Shown in pieces: positions 36,181 through 47,907 of a DNA stretch of 64,000 bases (the stretch's first letter is position 1; every line of letters begins with the position of its first letter). Origin of the DNA: Hydractinia symbiolongicarpus (Eukaryota; Cnidaria; Hydrozoa; Anthoathecata; Hydractiniidae); NCBI RefSeq assembly GCF_029227915.1, contig NC_079879.1, forward strand, positions 6,014,001 through 6,078,000, in the 5' to 3' direction. A model generated the notes under the pieces. The model was not told where the DNA came from and did not search any database. It saw only the letters and a program-made list of their open reading frames with translations. A program made the position numbers and the translations under genes.

Positions 36181-36898
36181 GTATCTTTCCAGAATATAAA
36201 ACCAATTTTTTTTCTATTATAAGTTGTTAAATAACAGAAATTTTATTTTACTTACAAGAAGAACAAGGAAGTCAATCAGAATGTATTCCCTGACAATTTT
36301 CCTAATGTCAAAATTTTTAAATTAACATCTCAAATTAATACCCATTGATAGTTGCCTTTATGTGTTAAGTTAAAAAGCCTAAAAAAATCATCATTAATAT
36401 TTGCAGTGAATGGATAAAAAAATGTTTATGTAGGTGACGCTACCCATGCAAATAAAAGGTCGTTAACCAAAATTGGAGGAAGTAGCTGCAGGTTACCGAG
36501 TCATGCAGAGACACACAATGTTAGTATTTTTAGATCGTGCAATTTTATTATTGCTGCTCCGTATTGGAAGATATTTAGAAATAATTCACTCTCCTCCTGA
36601 GAGACTTACTTCCTTGTTGTTACTGCCCACCAATATAATCTCTTCGATTGGGCATTAGTGCGTTTTCTTGTTCGAAGAATAATAACAAAATCCTTCGGTC
36701 TAAGAAAAAAATCTATTCTATTCCGGGTTCAAACACATTTAGACAGCCAAACTTTTTCTGCAGGGCAGAGGGTGTGAAATCTCCTTAGTGCGTAAACAAG
36801 GATGCCACATAACGCCTCACCACAGGCGCCGTAATCTCTTTAGCATTTATTTAACCCCCAAATAATTCTTTAAAAAAAGAATAGATAGAAATTTTTCC

Positions 36899-36906
36899 TA
36901 TAAAAG
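36899..36906 (+). promoter_or_regulatory. TATA box of the secreted-peptide gene
   Basis: TATAAAAG lies 58 bases upstream of the ATG at 36964, which would put transcription start near 36930 and give a short 5' leader. This is a clean TATA for this AT-rich DNA and fits an inducible or highly expressed gene. Confidence 0.6.
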
Positions 36907-36963
36907 GGAGGCAAAATTGTCGAAAAGTCAAAATTATTAAAACAGCGGTAAAAACGTTTTAAA

Positions 36964-37644
36964 ATGAAGTTGGTTGTTTTGCTTGTATCTTGTTTGGTTT
37001 TGTGCAGTAAGTTAAATAATATTGTAAAATTTCCACAAGTAACTTCTTATATTATGGTTTTTCATGTCTAACAAAATATACAATATCCTTTGTTTTCATG
37101 AGGAATATTATTCGCTTCAGGTGCATACGAACAAGAAGAAGATGATTTTAGTTTTGACTTTACGGATCCAGAATCGGTGTCAGATGCGCTTCAAGATGAT
37201 CGAGTCCAAGCAGAATTAACGGAAGACGATAAGGAAATATTTAATAAAATGAGCAAAGGTAGATTCTTTTGTCTTAAATTTTCTTCAAAACCAAGAATAT
37301 TTTAAACTACTGATATCTTTTTAATAGATGAGCTTGCCGACATAATAAACCACGACGAAGAAACGGCAGACGAGAATGACGACGAATTGGATATGTTATT
37401 CGAAGAGAAAACAATGAATGATCCGTGGCGGAGACGTCGACGCCGTCAATCGCCTCCCAGGCGTCGACGTCGTGGGTGGTGGAAAAAGGTCGGAAGAAAG
37501 ATAAAAGAGTTTGCAAAGAAGCATAAAGAAAAGATAAAAGCTGCAATCCTAAAAATTCGAAAGTTAATACACACATGTTGCAATAAACCGGGGAGCAAAT
37601 GTGCGGCTAAATGGTACTGCTCTGCTGGACACCCAAGTGGCTAA
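36964..37644 (+). CDS. Secreted acidic/cationic peptide precursor, likely host-defence peptide
   Basis: Three exons: 36964-37006, 37121-37258, 37328-37644, all joined in phase 1 with GT-AG borders, giving 498 nt and 165 residues. Residues 1-15 are a signal peptide (starts MKLVVLLVS). Residues about 17-95 are strongly acidic (runs such as EQEEDDF and ADENDDELD). The remainder is strongly basic: two arginine blocks around SPP (about 100-115), a WWKK-start lysine-rich stretch with helical periodicity (about 116-145), then a short end with four cysteines (CC, C, C) at about 147-162. Signal peptide + acidic pro-part + cationic C-terminus is the known layout of cnidarian antimicrobial precursors such as Hydra arminins, but I recognise no sequence match. 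The basic arginine blocks could be furin-type release sites. The function is inferred from layout and charge only; a neuropeptide precursor or membrane-active venom peptide is possible. Confidence 0.7.
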
Positions 37645-37648
37645 AAAC

Positions 37649-37654
37649 AATAAA
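37649..37654 (+). terminator. Poly(A) signal of the secreted-peptide gene
   Basis: AATAAA lies 4 bases after the stop codon. The 3' UTR would be very short if this is the signal used. Confidence 0.45.
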
Positions 37655-40437
37655 AGCTAGGAAGAAGACAGAGATCGAATATGCATCTACGCACGTATCC
37701 ATATTAGTTTTTTATAATTTTGCACATTGTACTTCATAATTAATTAATACATCTCTGTTGTCACATCATGGTTTTTTATTGTTTGACATTTTCGGGTATT
37801 CTCCAGTTTTTAGACAACTTGTTAATTGCTTTGTATTGCTTTGCTTTCCAAAGTAACATAAATAACTAGATTTAAATCTATATTTTTACTATGACAGCAT
37901 TAATATCATTATAATATATTTGGTTCCCTGATTTTCTACTTATAACGCGGGTCATGCTATGCAATTTCCATAATCTCATAGCAAGTCCTAATACCTAGCT
38001 GGTACTAAAAAGAGAAAGAATCCAGCTAGAACATGTAAATATTGTTCAATCAAAGATAGACGAGTGGTGACACAAGACACAGTGCATGGAGATGTGATAA
38101 CTAACCTGCATTATGCGTAGACATATGCTTTTGTTTGTATCATCAGAATCTTAATGTCATGGCCGAGAAAAAACAAAGACAGATACAGAAGAGGAGCAAT
38201 AACTTTTACCAGTTGACGAATGTCTCTTCCAGTTAACGAATGTCTCTTCAAAATCAGTTAACTGATATCAGGAAATTTTCTGAAGTGTCACTTAGCATTT
38301 TGACAGGTTTTTGCTTGGTAGGTATTGATTTGAGTAGTTAATAAACATAAACTTCATTAAAACGTAACCTCACTGACTTTACACGGGTACTTTTTATCTC
38401 TGATCTGAGTGATTTCTTATCAAAAGAGTGATTGCTTGGGAAGTGTTCACTGTATACTTTATTTAGAGGTTTATATAAAAAATTATGACTTGTTAACATA
38501 TTTTGATTTCTCAGTTATATTCTTTCAATAATTTATACGTCACACAATTTCAGTGAAATATCGCAAGAAATAAGAAAAAAACATATTATCTTTCAAATTA
38601 ATTCACAATTACCCAAACTCATTCTAATTAAAGTCAAGCACGGATGATCTTAAGTTGGAGAACATTTTAAGCGCTCATGCCAACACGCCATTGTAAGGAA
38701 AAGCTAGGGTAGAACAGAAAAAAAAGTACGTGATACACAGTTAACCTTTCACCTATCGTCGCGAAAGAAATATTTCCTTTTATGCGCATGCGCTTGTTTT
38801 TGAACGCTTAAAGCGCAAAACCTTGAAGCAAGCTTTAGTTGTCGAATCACTGAAGCGGGAAACACTGTATCCATACAAGTTATTTTTTAGAAATTTGACA
38901 ATCGACCTAGTACTTCATTTGTTAAATAATGCTTGAAAAAGTGAAACGATTACGAAAAGTATTAAAGAACACGCGTTCACTCACATGTTCTTGTTTTGAC
39001 GTCACATTAAGCTTATATCACCACCACCGAATAATTATTTGAGCATGGTTCAAACTCGGGGAATAGGAAATTGTTCCATATAAATTTATATAAACGATTA
39101 TCCTAAAGAATGTTAAAAGAAGCTAGCTACACTATGTCAAAATCAAACAAGAAGCCCTGATGCTTAATCACTTGCACTATCAGCAATATACATAGGCAAA
39201 CTAGGGTTTTAAATAACCTGGAAAATCTTGAAGTTTGAAGTATAGACCAGAAAACCAAGGAATTTTGGAGAAACATTAAATATCCCGAAAATTAGAAATT
39301 AAAATCTCAATTATTATGATATGCAACATTTTCAAAATACTACATATAATAAAACTGATGAAATAAAAAATAACAAATTCACATGTTGTATTCTATATAA
39401 AGTAAAAACTTAAACTGTATTGATGTAAAAAATTCCATCATACAAATCGATAACAACTTCAATGAACCAAATAGTTTAATATTCCATTAGATCAGAATTT
39501 AAAATATTCGTTTCTTGGTTCCTCCGTCATTGTCTGGTTGCTTCTGCTCCTTTTATGTTTTGGTAAGTTAGAGTCCCTTAAGATGTTTCGAAATGCTGAT
39601 TATCATACCTTAGTATGCCACTTTTTATAGATATCACACTTATTAATTAATTAAGGCCTGATCATGAATAGGGTTGGTCATGGACTATCTACAGAAGAAT
39701 GTCAAGAGTATTATTACAGTTATGTGGAATATTATGGTTCAATATGTAGGTTATGGCCTATCTACAGGGAAATATGTTTGTGTTGTCAGAATGTCGGAGA
39801 ATGAGGGTTCATGTGTCGAGTCCAATTTCTTGGGATAATTTAGTCGGCGGGTGTTGGACTTTTTGTGTCGTTACCAATATGCTGTAGTGGTAAGTCGGGT
39901 CCAATTAGCCCCATGTTAAATAAGATCCTTACCCCCTTTATCCCTATCTCTCTCGCTCAACTACGATGAAAGTTTTGTAAATATTTCACAAGTAAGGGAA
40001 CCCAGGGCTTGTTAGGTTTTTTGTATTTAAGGAGATAGTATCTGTTCAAATACAAAAAACTAACGTCGTAATATAAAGAAACTAACAAGACCTAGCGACA
40101 GAGTTGCAAACAACGAAATAAGTACAATATACTATAGAAAATGATTTTTCTTTAAAACATTATACAATTGGAATTATTAGAATCAAGTGGTTGCGAGAAA
40201 AGAGTCTAATTTGCTAGCCTTTCCCGATAAACATATACATTGTAACTACACAATTCTTTTAAAAACAAGAACTAATCAATTTGAAAAAAAATTATCCCTG
40301 GTCCCCAGAAAATCTCGTCCAGATGATAGAAATATACAAGATGCCCTGGAGACGAGGTTGAATATTTGTTATGATGTTTCTTGTTTCTAAAGGTGGGTTC
40401 ACACTTTGTTCGTCTATCACGCATTACTCTTCTTCTT
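37655..40437. other. Gene-free AT-rich stretch
   Basis: I see no supported gene, only short chance frames. A short cctcgtcc/ccctggagacgagg foldback fragment lies at 40302-40352. Confidence 0.5.
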
Positions 40438-40440
40438 TAA

Positions 40441-41087
40441 AGCTTGGTTCTCACTATGGGCTAACGATGAGCTAACCATATAGTGCGCATGACGCGCTAA
40501 GACCTTAGCCCATAGTGTGAACGTAAAAGTATCTGCTTAGCTCACAGCTGAACTTATCGTTAGGTCATCGTTAGCCGATGTTTTTAAATCAAAATTTTTT
40601 GATATTTTTTTCGGCTAACAGTGAAATAAGCTCACTTTGAGCAATCTTCAAAGGAAATCGACATAAATCGTGCTCAAAGCAATTTATGTTTTTAAATTTA
40701 TGTTGTGAAAGGTCCTTTTAAAACTAAAATAGCTGACAAAATATAAAAAATGACGTTTAAAGAAGAAGAAGAAAAGTTGGCGTTCAATGTGAACAATTTT
40801 CCCTGCCTTTTTCAACAAAAGTCGTTTCCTTTTTCGTAATTTTGTTAATTCCTTTCTTTCCAGGCTACATCGTCTTCTTCGAAGTAGTAATAATAAAAAG
40901 ACTTTCTTTCTATCTTTCTTTTTCATTCTTTCTCGTATTAGATGCGGCTACAAAAGAGCTAAACGATGGACCGTAGTGTGAACGTGAAACGAATACATAA
41001 GGTACCGTTAGCGTAAAAATTGAAATCGGCTAACACATTATGCGCACTGTGGTTAGCTCATCGTTAGTCCATAGTGAGAACCAAGCT
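40441..41087. mobile_element. MITE with about 48-bp TIRs and TAA target duplication
   Basis: The left end from 40441 (agcttggttctcactatggg...) and the right end to 41087 are reverse complements over about 48 bp with few mismatches, extending through gagctaacca and gtgcgca. TAA flanks both sides (40438-40440, 41088-41090). A second inner inverted pair (catagtgtgaacgt / gtagtgtgaacgt) lies inside. There is no coding capacity. A 3-bp TAA duplication fits a PIF/Harbinger-type element. Confidence 0.8.
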
Positions 41088-41090
41088 TAA

Positions 41091-42914
41091 TCCACCTTAA
41101 TAATAACCTGTACTATTCTAAGCTAGATTCATGAATTGCTGCTTGTAGTGAAAAGGCAAGAAGTGATTCCAGGCTCGTGAGACATGCGCAAGGTTGTTTA
41201 CGTCTAATAATATATAGCCCACCTTCGTCCCCAGGTTTTTTTGCCTTTTATATAAGGGATAAAAATCCCGGGAAGCAAGAGTGATGTAATGTGGCATTAT
41301 ATTTTTATATCATTATTTGTATACGAGCACACAGACAGAGTTGATTCAGCTCATTATGGACTAACATGAACTTCACAAATCCACAATTTAGCCAATTGAG
41401 TAACTCGTTACTTTGTCGTCAACGCCATACTACCGCACATACTCATTAAGTATTTTCAGTATTTACGTATTTTTTTGTTTTTCGCCAGCGTTCCTCATGG
41501 CGAATGAAAATTTAATGTCGGGCTCAAAAAACTTGCTGCAACCCGCTGCAACAGACACTTGATTGAAATTAAAAACGCCCCATCGTCACATTTTGTGTTG
41601 CTTTAACAAACGAAACACCGCCCCCCGGAAGGACGAGATCCTGGTGACGCTCTACACCAAAGACTTACAAGCCTCTTTCGTTCTGTTTGTTGATGGTGTT
41701 TGAAGATGGTGTCGAAAGGAGTCATGAATAATTGAATGCTCACCTTCTTTTCTTCAGTTCTTATGTTTTATCAGTACTAGAAAATTCTGATCTGAGGATT
41801 GTCTCTCAATCAGGAAAAATTATACTTACTTATCTAGGATATCTATATGAATCTAATCTGGGCTTTTAGGTAGCTAGCTAGCTAAAGTAAAAAGATAGAC
41901 AGTCAGAGTGACAACTGACAAATAAGCTACGCCAGTTTATTTAGGTCATTTATCTCTCATAATTAGGTTATTAACATGCTTTCAGCAGCCTCTCGCTCTT
42001 CCGTTGCATAATCGCAATGGTTTTCTGTAGACAAAAACATTAAACGCAGCTACAACTTTTAATGACCTGTAGCTAACACATATATATAGTTATTTGTGCT
42101 GACAGAAGATATATAGCAATCAAGCAAACTGTTTTAATTTCAGAACGCTTGCACTATGTAATAGCTCCTTTCTTTTATGATCATGGTTGCATCTGGAAAA
42201 AGGATAAATTTTGCAGCAGGAACTTTAGCAGGCCAGATATGGGATTTACGGTATTTTAATTCACTATAAAGAAGATGCTATCCTAATTAATATATAAGCA
42301 GGTCTATTAATAAGTAAAAAGCATCTACGTGATAAATTGTGCACCCCAAGCTTCAATACTTTTGTTTGCATGAGCAATCCCAAAATATAAAAATTATATA
42401 CAAAAAATGCCGAAAATGCGAAGTAACAAAATCCCTTTTCCCCCTGTACACTGCACAGGGTTACTGTTTTGGTGTCAGCAACAAAGGTAGTATGCGTGCC
42501 ATCAATGCAGAGTTATTAATTAAACTTTGTGACTACTTGTTGAACAAACAATATTCCACACACAAATTGTCCACTGTCTAAACTTTGTCATTTTGTTTCT
42601 GTTAACTGATCAGAGTGTGAGTTGTAGAATGCTTTTTTTGAATCCAAATTGATTATAAGAGTTGATGTTATATTGATCTAAGATAAAACTAGGTGGTTTT
42701 TAATTAATATTTGAAAGATCTTATTAATATTACTGAGTAATAAAATAGATCTATAATTATTCACTTCAAGTGGTGAACCTTTATTTTTGAAAATAAAAGT
42801 GACATTGACATTGTATGTTAATGAAAATTGAAATTGTAGGAAAATCACTTTCAGTTATTGATTTGTTACAAAGTTTTGATCAAAAAAGTATTATTATTTT
42901 CTTTTAGTATAATG
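41091..42914. other. Gene-free stretch between two transposons
   Basis: No gene supported. The frame 42339-42581 has no recognisable domain. Confidence 0.5.
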
Positions 42915-42916
42915 TA

Positions 42917-45900
42917 TAGTCAGATGAGGTAATCATTACGCATTTATATTCATTACGCATTTTTAAGTTTGTTAATTTCGCAACTAAAACAAGGTTTAAA
43001 ATAAAATTAAAGAATGAAAAAACTAACTGAAATGATTCCTCCGCTATATTAACCAATTAAATTATTCCATACGACGACTCTTCCAGAGAAATCTTGATGT
43101 TTCCAACACCACTCCAAAAAAGTCCAATATCAACTTTCCGAATCACTTCACTAACTTTCCTCTACCATTTTTGTTAGCACGGTCCACTGGTAAAAAAACT
43201 GTGTTAAATTACAGACCCGAACCTCGTCCATTGATTCTCGGAGGCCTTTTTATGTAAAAATCACGCCCGGGGCAAAAAAACGATGCGCAATTATTAAATC
43301 AAGAAATCATTGGGCATAATATTATCATTACGCACAAAGCAAAGTTAGAGAGACTACTAGAAATCTTGTTTAACGTCTTTAGTTAAGAACTTTATGCCTT
43401 GTTATAATTGTCAGGAAGGGGTAAACATTCCTTATATGGTATTTTGTGAAGGTCTTTGGCGCCAATTGGTCAATAATTCCTTAACAAGACAAGATTCTAG
43501 TAACAAACTCTTTTGCAGATCAATTCGTACTGGGAGAAGGTAGAATTTTGTTTTGCTATGTTTGTTTTTAATTTCTAAACACTTGTTTTACCATATTCTT
43601 GGATGAGAGACCACAGTGAGTATTTTTGGGAATGTATACTGTGTTTTATCGTGTTTATAGTTTGTCTAGACGGCTTAACAATGAAAACAAAAAAACGTGT
43701 ATCAAAGAGTGGTCGAGAAAAAAGCAGGGTAGCAGAAAAGTTGCGAAGAAAGTTGTGGACGCGTGGACAGAAGAGCAACTCCAGGAAGCGCTTCAAGAGT
43801 TCGATTCTATGCCGAATGCATCAGTCAGAGGCATAGCAAAACGTCATGGTATCAACGAATCTACGCTGCGATTTCGTTTAAAAAAACGCAAGGAAGGAGC
43901 CAAATTAGGAAAGTCTGGTCGGAAATGTGTTTTCGATGCAGAAACGGAGGCCCGGCTAGCTAAGTACATTGGTGTTGTATGTAACCTTGGTTTTAGTCCT
44001 ACGTTGGATGAAATTTTGGTAAGCTAATAGCTGTTTTTGTAAGGGTTTAAAACTGAATGTTGGAAATTCTGTCACTATTTATATTTGTATCATCATTTAA
44101 TTTATTATTTAGGATCTTGTTGCCGAATACATCAAAGTCACAGGGACGATTTCACTCCAGTTTAAAAATGGAAGGCCTGGTTTGGTGTGGATAAAGAGCT
44201 TTATGAAAAGAAACGGACTGAGTCACAAGAAGGCTGAGATGATTAGTACTGCCCGTAAAGCAAACACATCCAATCCATTTATAATTTTTGATTTCTACGA
44301 TCAATTGGAACAGGTAATATATGCGTCATTGACGGTACGCTTTTATAGGAAACAGCGTTTATAATTTGACCGTGCATGATGTATAGTAAAATGATATTTT
44401 TAGATCTTCGAGAAATACCCTAATCTGGATGCACAACGGATCTGGAACTGGGACGAAAGTTCTTTCCCAACTGATCCATCAAAAGGGAAAGTTGTCTCCG
44501 TGAAGGGACAGCGTGCCCTTAAATTACGGTATGGCGCTGGGAGAGAAAACATCACTGTACTCGGTGTTTGTAATGCAGCTGGAGTGGCACTTGACCCTCT
44601 TATTATATTCACTGGAAAAAATATGCAAAGTACGTGGTACGGGGACAAGGCTCTACCCAACACGTTTTACGCCAAGTCTGAAAACGGTTGGATGGACACG
44701 GAAGTTTTTTCCACGTGGTTCGCCAAATTCACTGAGGACGTAACAGAAAGACCATTGTTACTGGTGTTTTGCCCATCGCACCTTACCCATATCAGCATAT
44801 CTGTCATTAAAAAAGCATTGGAAGACGATATAATTATAATGAAATTCCCTCCACATGTTACGGATGTCATGCAACCCCTAGATGTTGCATGTTTTGGACC
44901 CTTAAAACGTGCTTGGGAGAAGCGCCTCCATTTACGCGTGACAACACATGGTGCTAAAAGCCAATTGACAAAGTCTGAGTTTGTCAATGAACTCTGTTCC
45001 ATTTGGAAAGATGGCATGAAAAAAGAAAGCGTTATCAATGGATTTAGGAGTACTGGAATATGGCCAATTGACAAAGCATGTATCCAAAGGAACGCTTGGA
45101 CCCAAGATTGTTAGCGAAATATTATACGTGGAAACAAAGTGGTAAAGCTCTTGATTGGTCTAAATTGTCAGACGGGTACGTTATTTTCTTTTGTGACTGA
45201 TAAAAATGGCTAAACCTGTTGAATAAACATCTTGACTAAACATTTTTGTACTTTCAGACAAATCGATGAAGCTGCGGGTCTTGCGCAAAATCAAGTCTCG
45301 ACATCATTACCACTGCCCGAATTGCAAAACTAAGCAGAATCTCCTTTATCAATATCTAATACCACACCTACAACCACCCCTAATGTAAATATAACTCCAT
45401 CATCTCTGCCAGGCGGAAGTCGTGATGAAACTAATTAGATAAATATCTTGTTAAAGCGGCTTGGACCATATCCATATACAGCACCTACAGGCTTCTGCTG
45501 GATTCTAAATGGCTGGAAGTTGTCACCAATTAACCAGTCCACCCCAAAATCGACTGAGGTATTTGAAGAGCTGTTCCTCGATAAAGTAAAAGGTTCAGTA
45601 GATCAGCCTAAGAAAAGAAGACAAAAGTTAGATCTTCGCGGAAAGGTAAAATATTATTTAAGAATAAGTACATTAATGATTTTACATTTCACATTAAAAA
45701 TTACTAATTGATTGTCCATGTTGCAGGTTATTACGCAGAAAGAGCTGCTAGAAGAGCTTGAACGAAAAGCCCGAGAGAGAGAAGAAAGGGAAGCAAAGGT
45801 GTTGCTAAGAAAAGAAGAAAGAGAAAGGAAGAAACAACAAATTGCAATTGCGAGCAAAAAGGGAAAGCAGAAAATTACAATAAACAAGGAAGACGACAGC

Positions 45901-46688
45901 GATACCGATGAGATTACCTCGAGCGAAGAAGAAGATGAAGAAGAGGAAGAAGAGGAAGGAGAAAGAGAGGAAAGCGAAGAGGACGTTGTCCAGGATGAAT
46001 CAACAGATACACTGTTGTCAATGGAAAAAACGTGGAAGTTTTTAAATTCGCCAACAAAAGAATGCGATGTGGTTGGTAAATGGTACGCATGCATTTACGA
46101 CACCAAAAGAGGTCCTAGTTTGTACATAGGAAAAGCCCTCACGCGATTTTTGTATGATGAAAACGGTGTTGCTGCAGGATTAGAGATAGAATGTCTGCAA
46201 AAAAAGTTGGGGACAGCTGACAACATCCTTCGGGAAATAAAAAAAACAAGCGAGTTCGGAACAGCTGTAGGGGAAGATATCGACACCTTCGCTGTCCAAA
46301 ATGTTATCTGTGGGCCGTTAACTGCAACTTTTTTGGGTGGTGACAAATGGGAGTTCCCACAGTATCCTCAAGTTCGAGAATTATTCGAAAGGATAAAAAA
46401 GAAGAACAGAGACGCAATGCATGTTTCGGAAAGATGCAAATGGGAGAGTAATTTAAATGAAATGTAGTTGTTGTATAACTGCCGGTATTTTCCCTGTTTA
46501 AAATAAAAGCCGAAGTTTCAAGGTCATTTTCGATAATGATAGCGCTTCCATATGGTCTTCATATTTGGTGAATATGTTACAAGAAACTAATTTTGCATGA
46601 ATAAAACAAAAGAACTGCGTAACGATTAGAACAGCGACCGTAGTTCATGATTATTTAAAAAGTGTGTAACGATTACCTCATCTGACTA
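42917..46688 (+). mobile_element. Tigger/pogo-type DNA transposon, nearly full length, decayed
   Basis: The left end from 42917 (tagtcagatgaggtaatc) is matched in reverse complement at the right end finishing 46688. TA flanks both ends (42915-42916, 46689-46690), the target site expected for Tc1/mariner-pogo elements. Subterminal cattacgca/tgcgtaacg motifs recur at 42934, 42950, 43325, 46614 and 46664 and are likely transposase-binding repeats. The interior encodes a multi-exon transposase with frame breaks (separate entry). The TIRs remain very similar, so insertion was not very ancient. Confidence 0.85.
43626..46467 (+). pseudogene. Tigger/jerky-like DDE transposase with damaged catalytic core
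   Basis: Exons with GT-AG borders: about 43681-44018 (psq-type HTH with WTEEQLQEAL..., recognition helix near GINESTLRFRLKKR), 44113-44313 (CENP-B-like part), 44404-45114 (DDE core), 45448-45645 and 45727-46467. The first catalytic Asp is in WNWDES (44452). The third is in MQPLD (44881). At the second site, where the family has an Asp followed by G-H, the frame reads FCPSHLTH (44767 on), so the Asp is lost. The core exon ends early at 45112: a shifted frame stays open for about 24 codons afterwards, showing an indel near 45105. Further stops follow before 45448. The last exon (247 codons) is intact: basic coiled-coil, an acidic run (45930-45990), then a globular domain of unknown role. AATAAA lies at about 46502. 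Confidence 0.8.
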
Positions 46689-46690
46689 TA

Positions 46691-47907
46691 CCTACACTGT
46701 TGGGACCATTCACTCTGGTTGATTATTATTTGTTTATTATTTTAAATACATTGTTAGGAGTTGTAGGTTTTAGGAAAATAGAGCTGGGGTTCTTGTTTTT
46801 AAGAACTTTTACTATTAAATTTATTACTGTTTTATTTGAATTAATATTGTGATATATTTTAAGAAATATGCAGAGAAATCTGTGATGTATGGTTAACATA
46901 ATTTCAAAAAAAAAAACAAAATGGGAATTTTAACATGGATTGACATTATGTTGATCTATTAATAGGAATCATGTTTTTAAAGTATTGTAACAATAAACTT
47001 TTGTTAGAAATGTTTTACAATACCAAAACTCCATATAAAAATGTGCTAATTTATATCAGTAACTGTGTTAGGGACTCATAAATGACCTTCCCAATTAAAA
47101 ACTTTTAATAGATGTATTGCTTTATAAAGAAGCATGAAAAAAATAAACTGAGATTCTGTGACTTTTTCTTGTATCATATAAAAGAGAAAATTTATTTTAT
47201 TTTGCGCTTGCATCGATAAATATATAAATTACAATTTGAACTTCATTGATGAAGAAAGATTTTTATGTCTTCCCATTTTTCATTTCTTATTTCTATTTTT
47301 ATACTCTATAATCTGATTATAATTGAAACTAATACAATATTTTTAGTAAGATTTATTGTGTGTTACTCAAGAAGAACAAAAGATCTTTTAGTTACAAAAT
47401 TTCTCAATAAAATATTCTCACATCGCAGCTGTGAATTTATTGTGAAAAAGGCTATTTCTATTTTAAAAATATTCAAATGCTTTTTTTAAAAAATTCCTGT
47501 TTAGATGTCAAAAACAATAAAATTTGTCGGTTTTGAAGTTGGAATAAAATTTAATAACCCTATAATATTTTGATATGTATTTCATGATCATTTTGTAGAA
47601 TCTTCCATCCTGAAGCCAATCAAAAAAATTCCATCTATATTTAGGAGTATAAAAGTTAAGTAGAAACTCTGGTGTTAAACTTTTAGCACTGCAATAGAGA
47701 CATTTTGACATTTTCACTTTCATTTTTGTTGACATTGTAGGACAATGTAGCAGTTATCATGTTGGTAGTCTTTGTGTATTTGTTATTTAAATGTTTCGCT
47801 ATATATCTCAGTTTATTTTTACTTTAGACTTAAATTATAAAAAACAATAAGAACTATATATTGGTATGCAAGCATCATGTGACACAATCAATCAGTGTTT
47901 TTAAATT
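46691..47907. other. Intergenic region upstream of RICTOR
   Basis: AT-rich, without a recognised gene or repeat. It should contain the RICTOR promoter; I see no clear TATA box. Confidence 0.5.

Noticed and set aside
37307-37576. Minus-strand frame opposite the secreted-peptide gene
   Set aside because: Antisense shadow of exon 3; no promoter or splice context.
43603-43836. Overlapping frame beginning MKTKKR near 43681
   Set aside because: The HTH domain lies in the other frame; this one ends without any domain. It could reflect an ancient frameshift at the transposase start, so the exact start is left open.
45654-46094. Serine-rich minus-strand frame
   Set aside because: Mirror of the acidic Glu/Asp run in the transposase exon on the plus strand.
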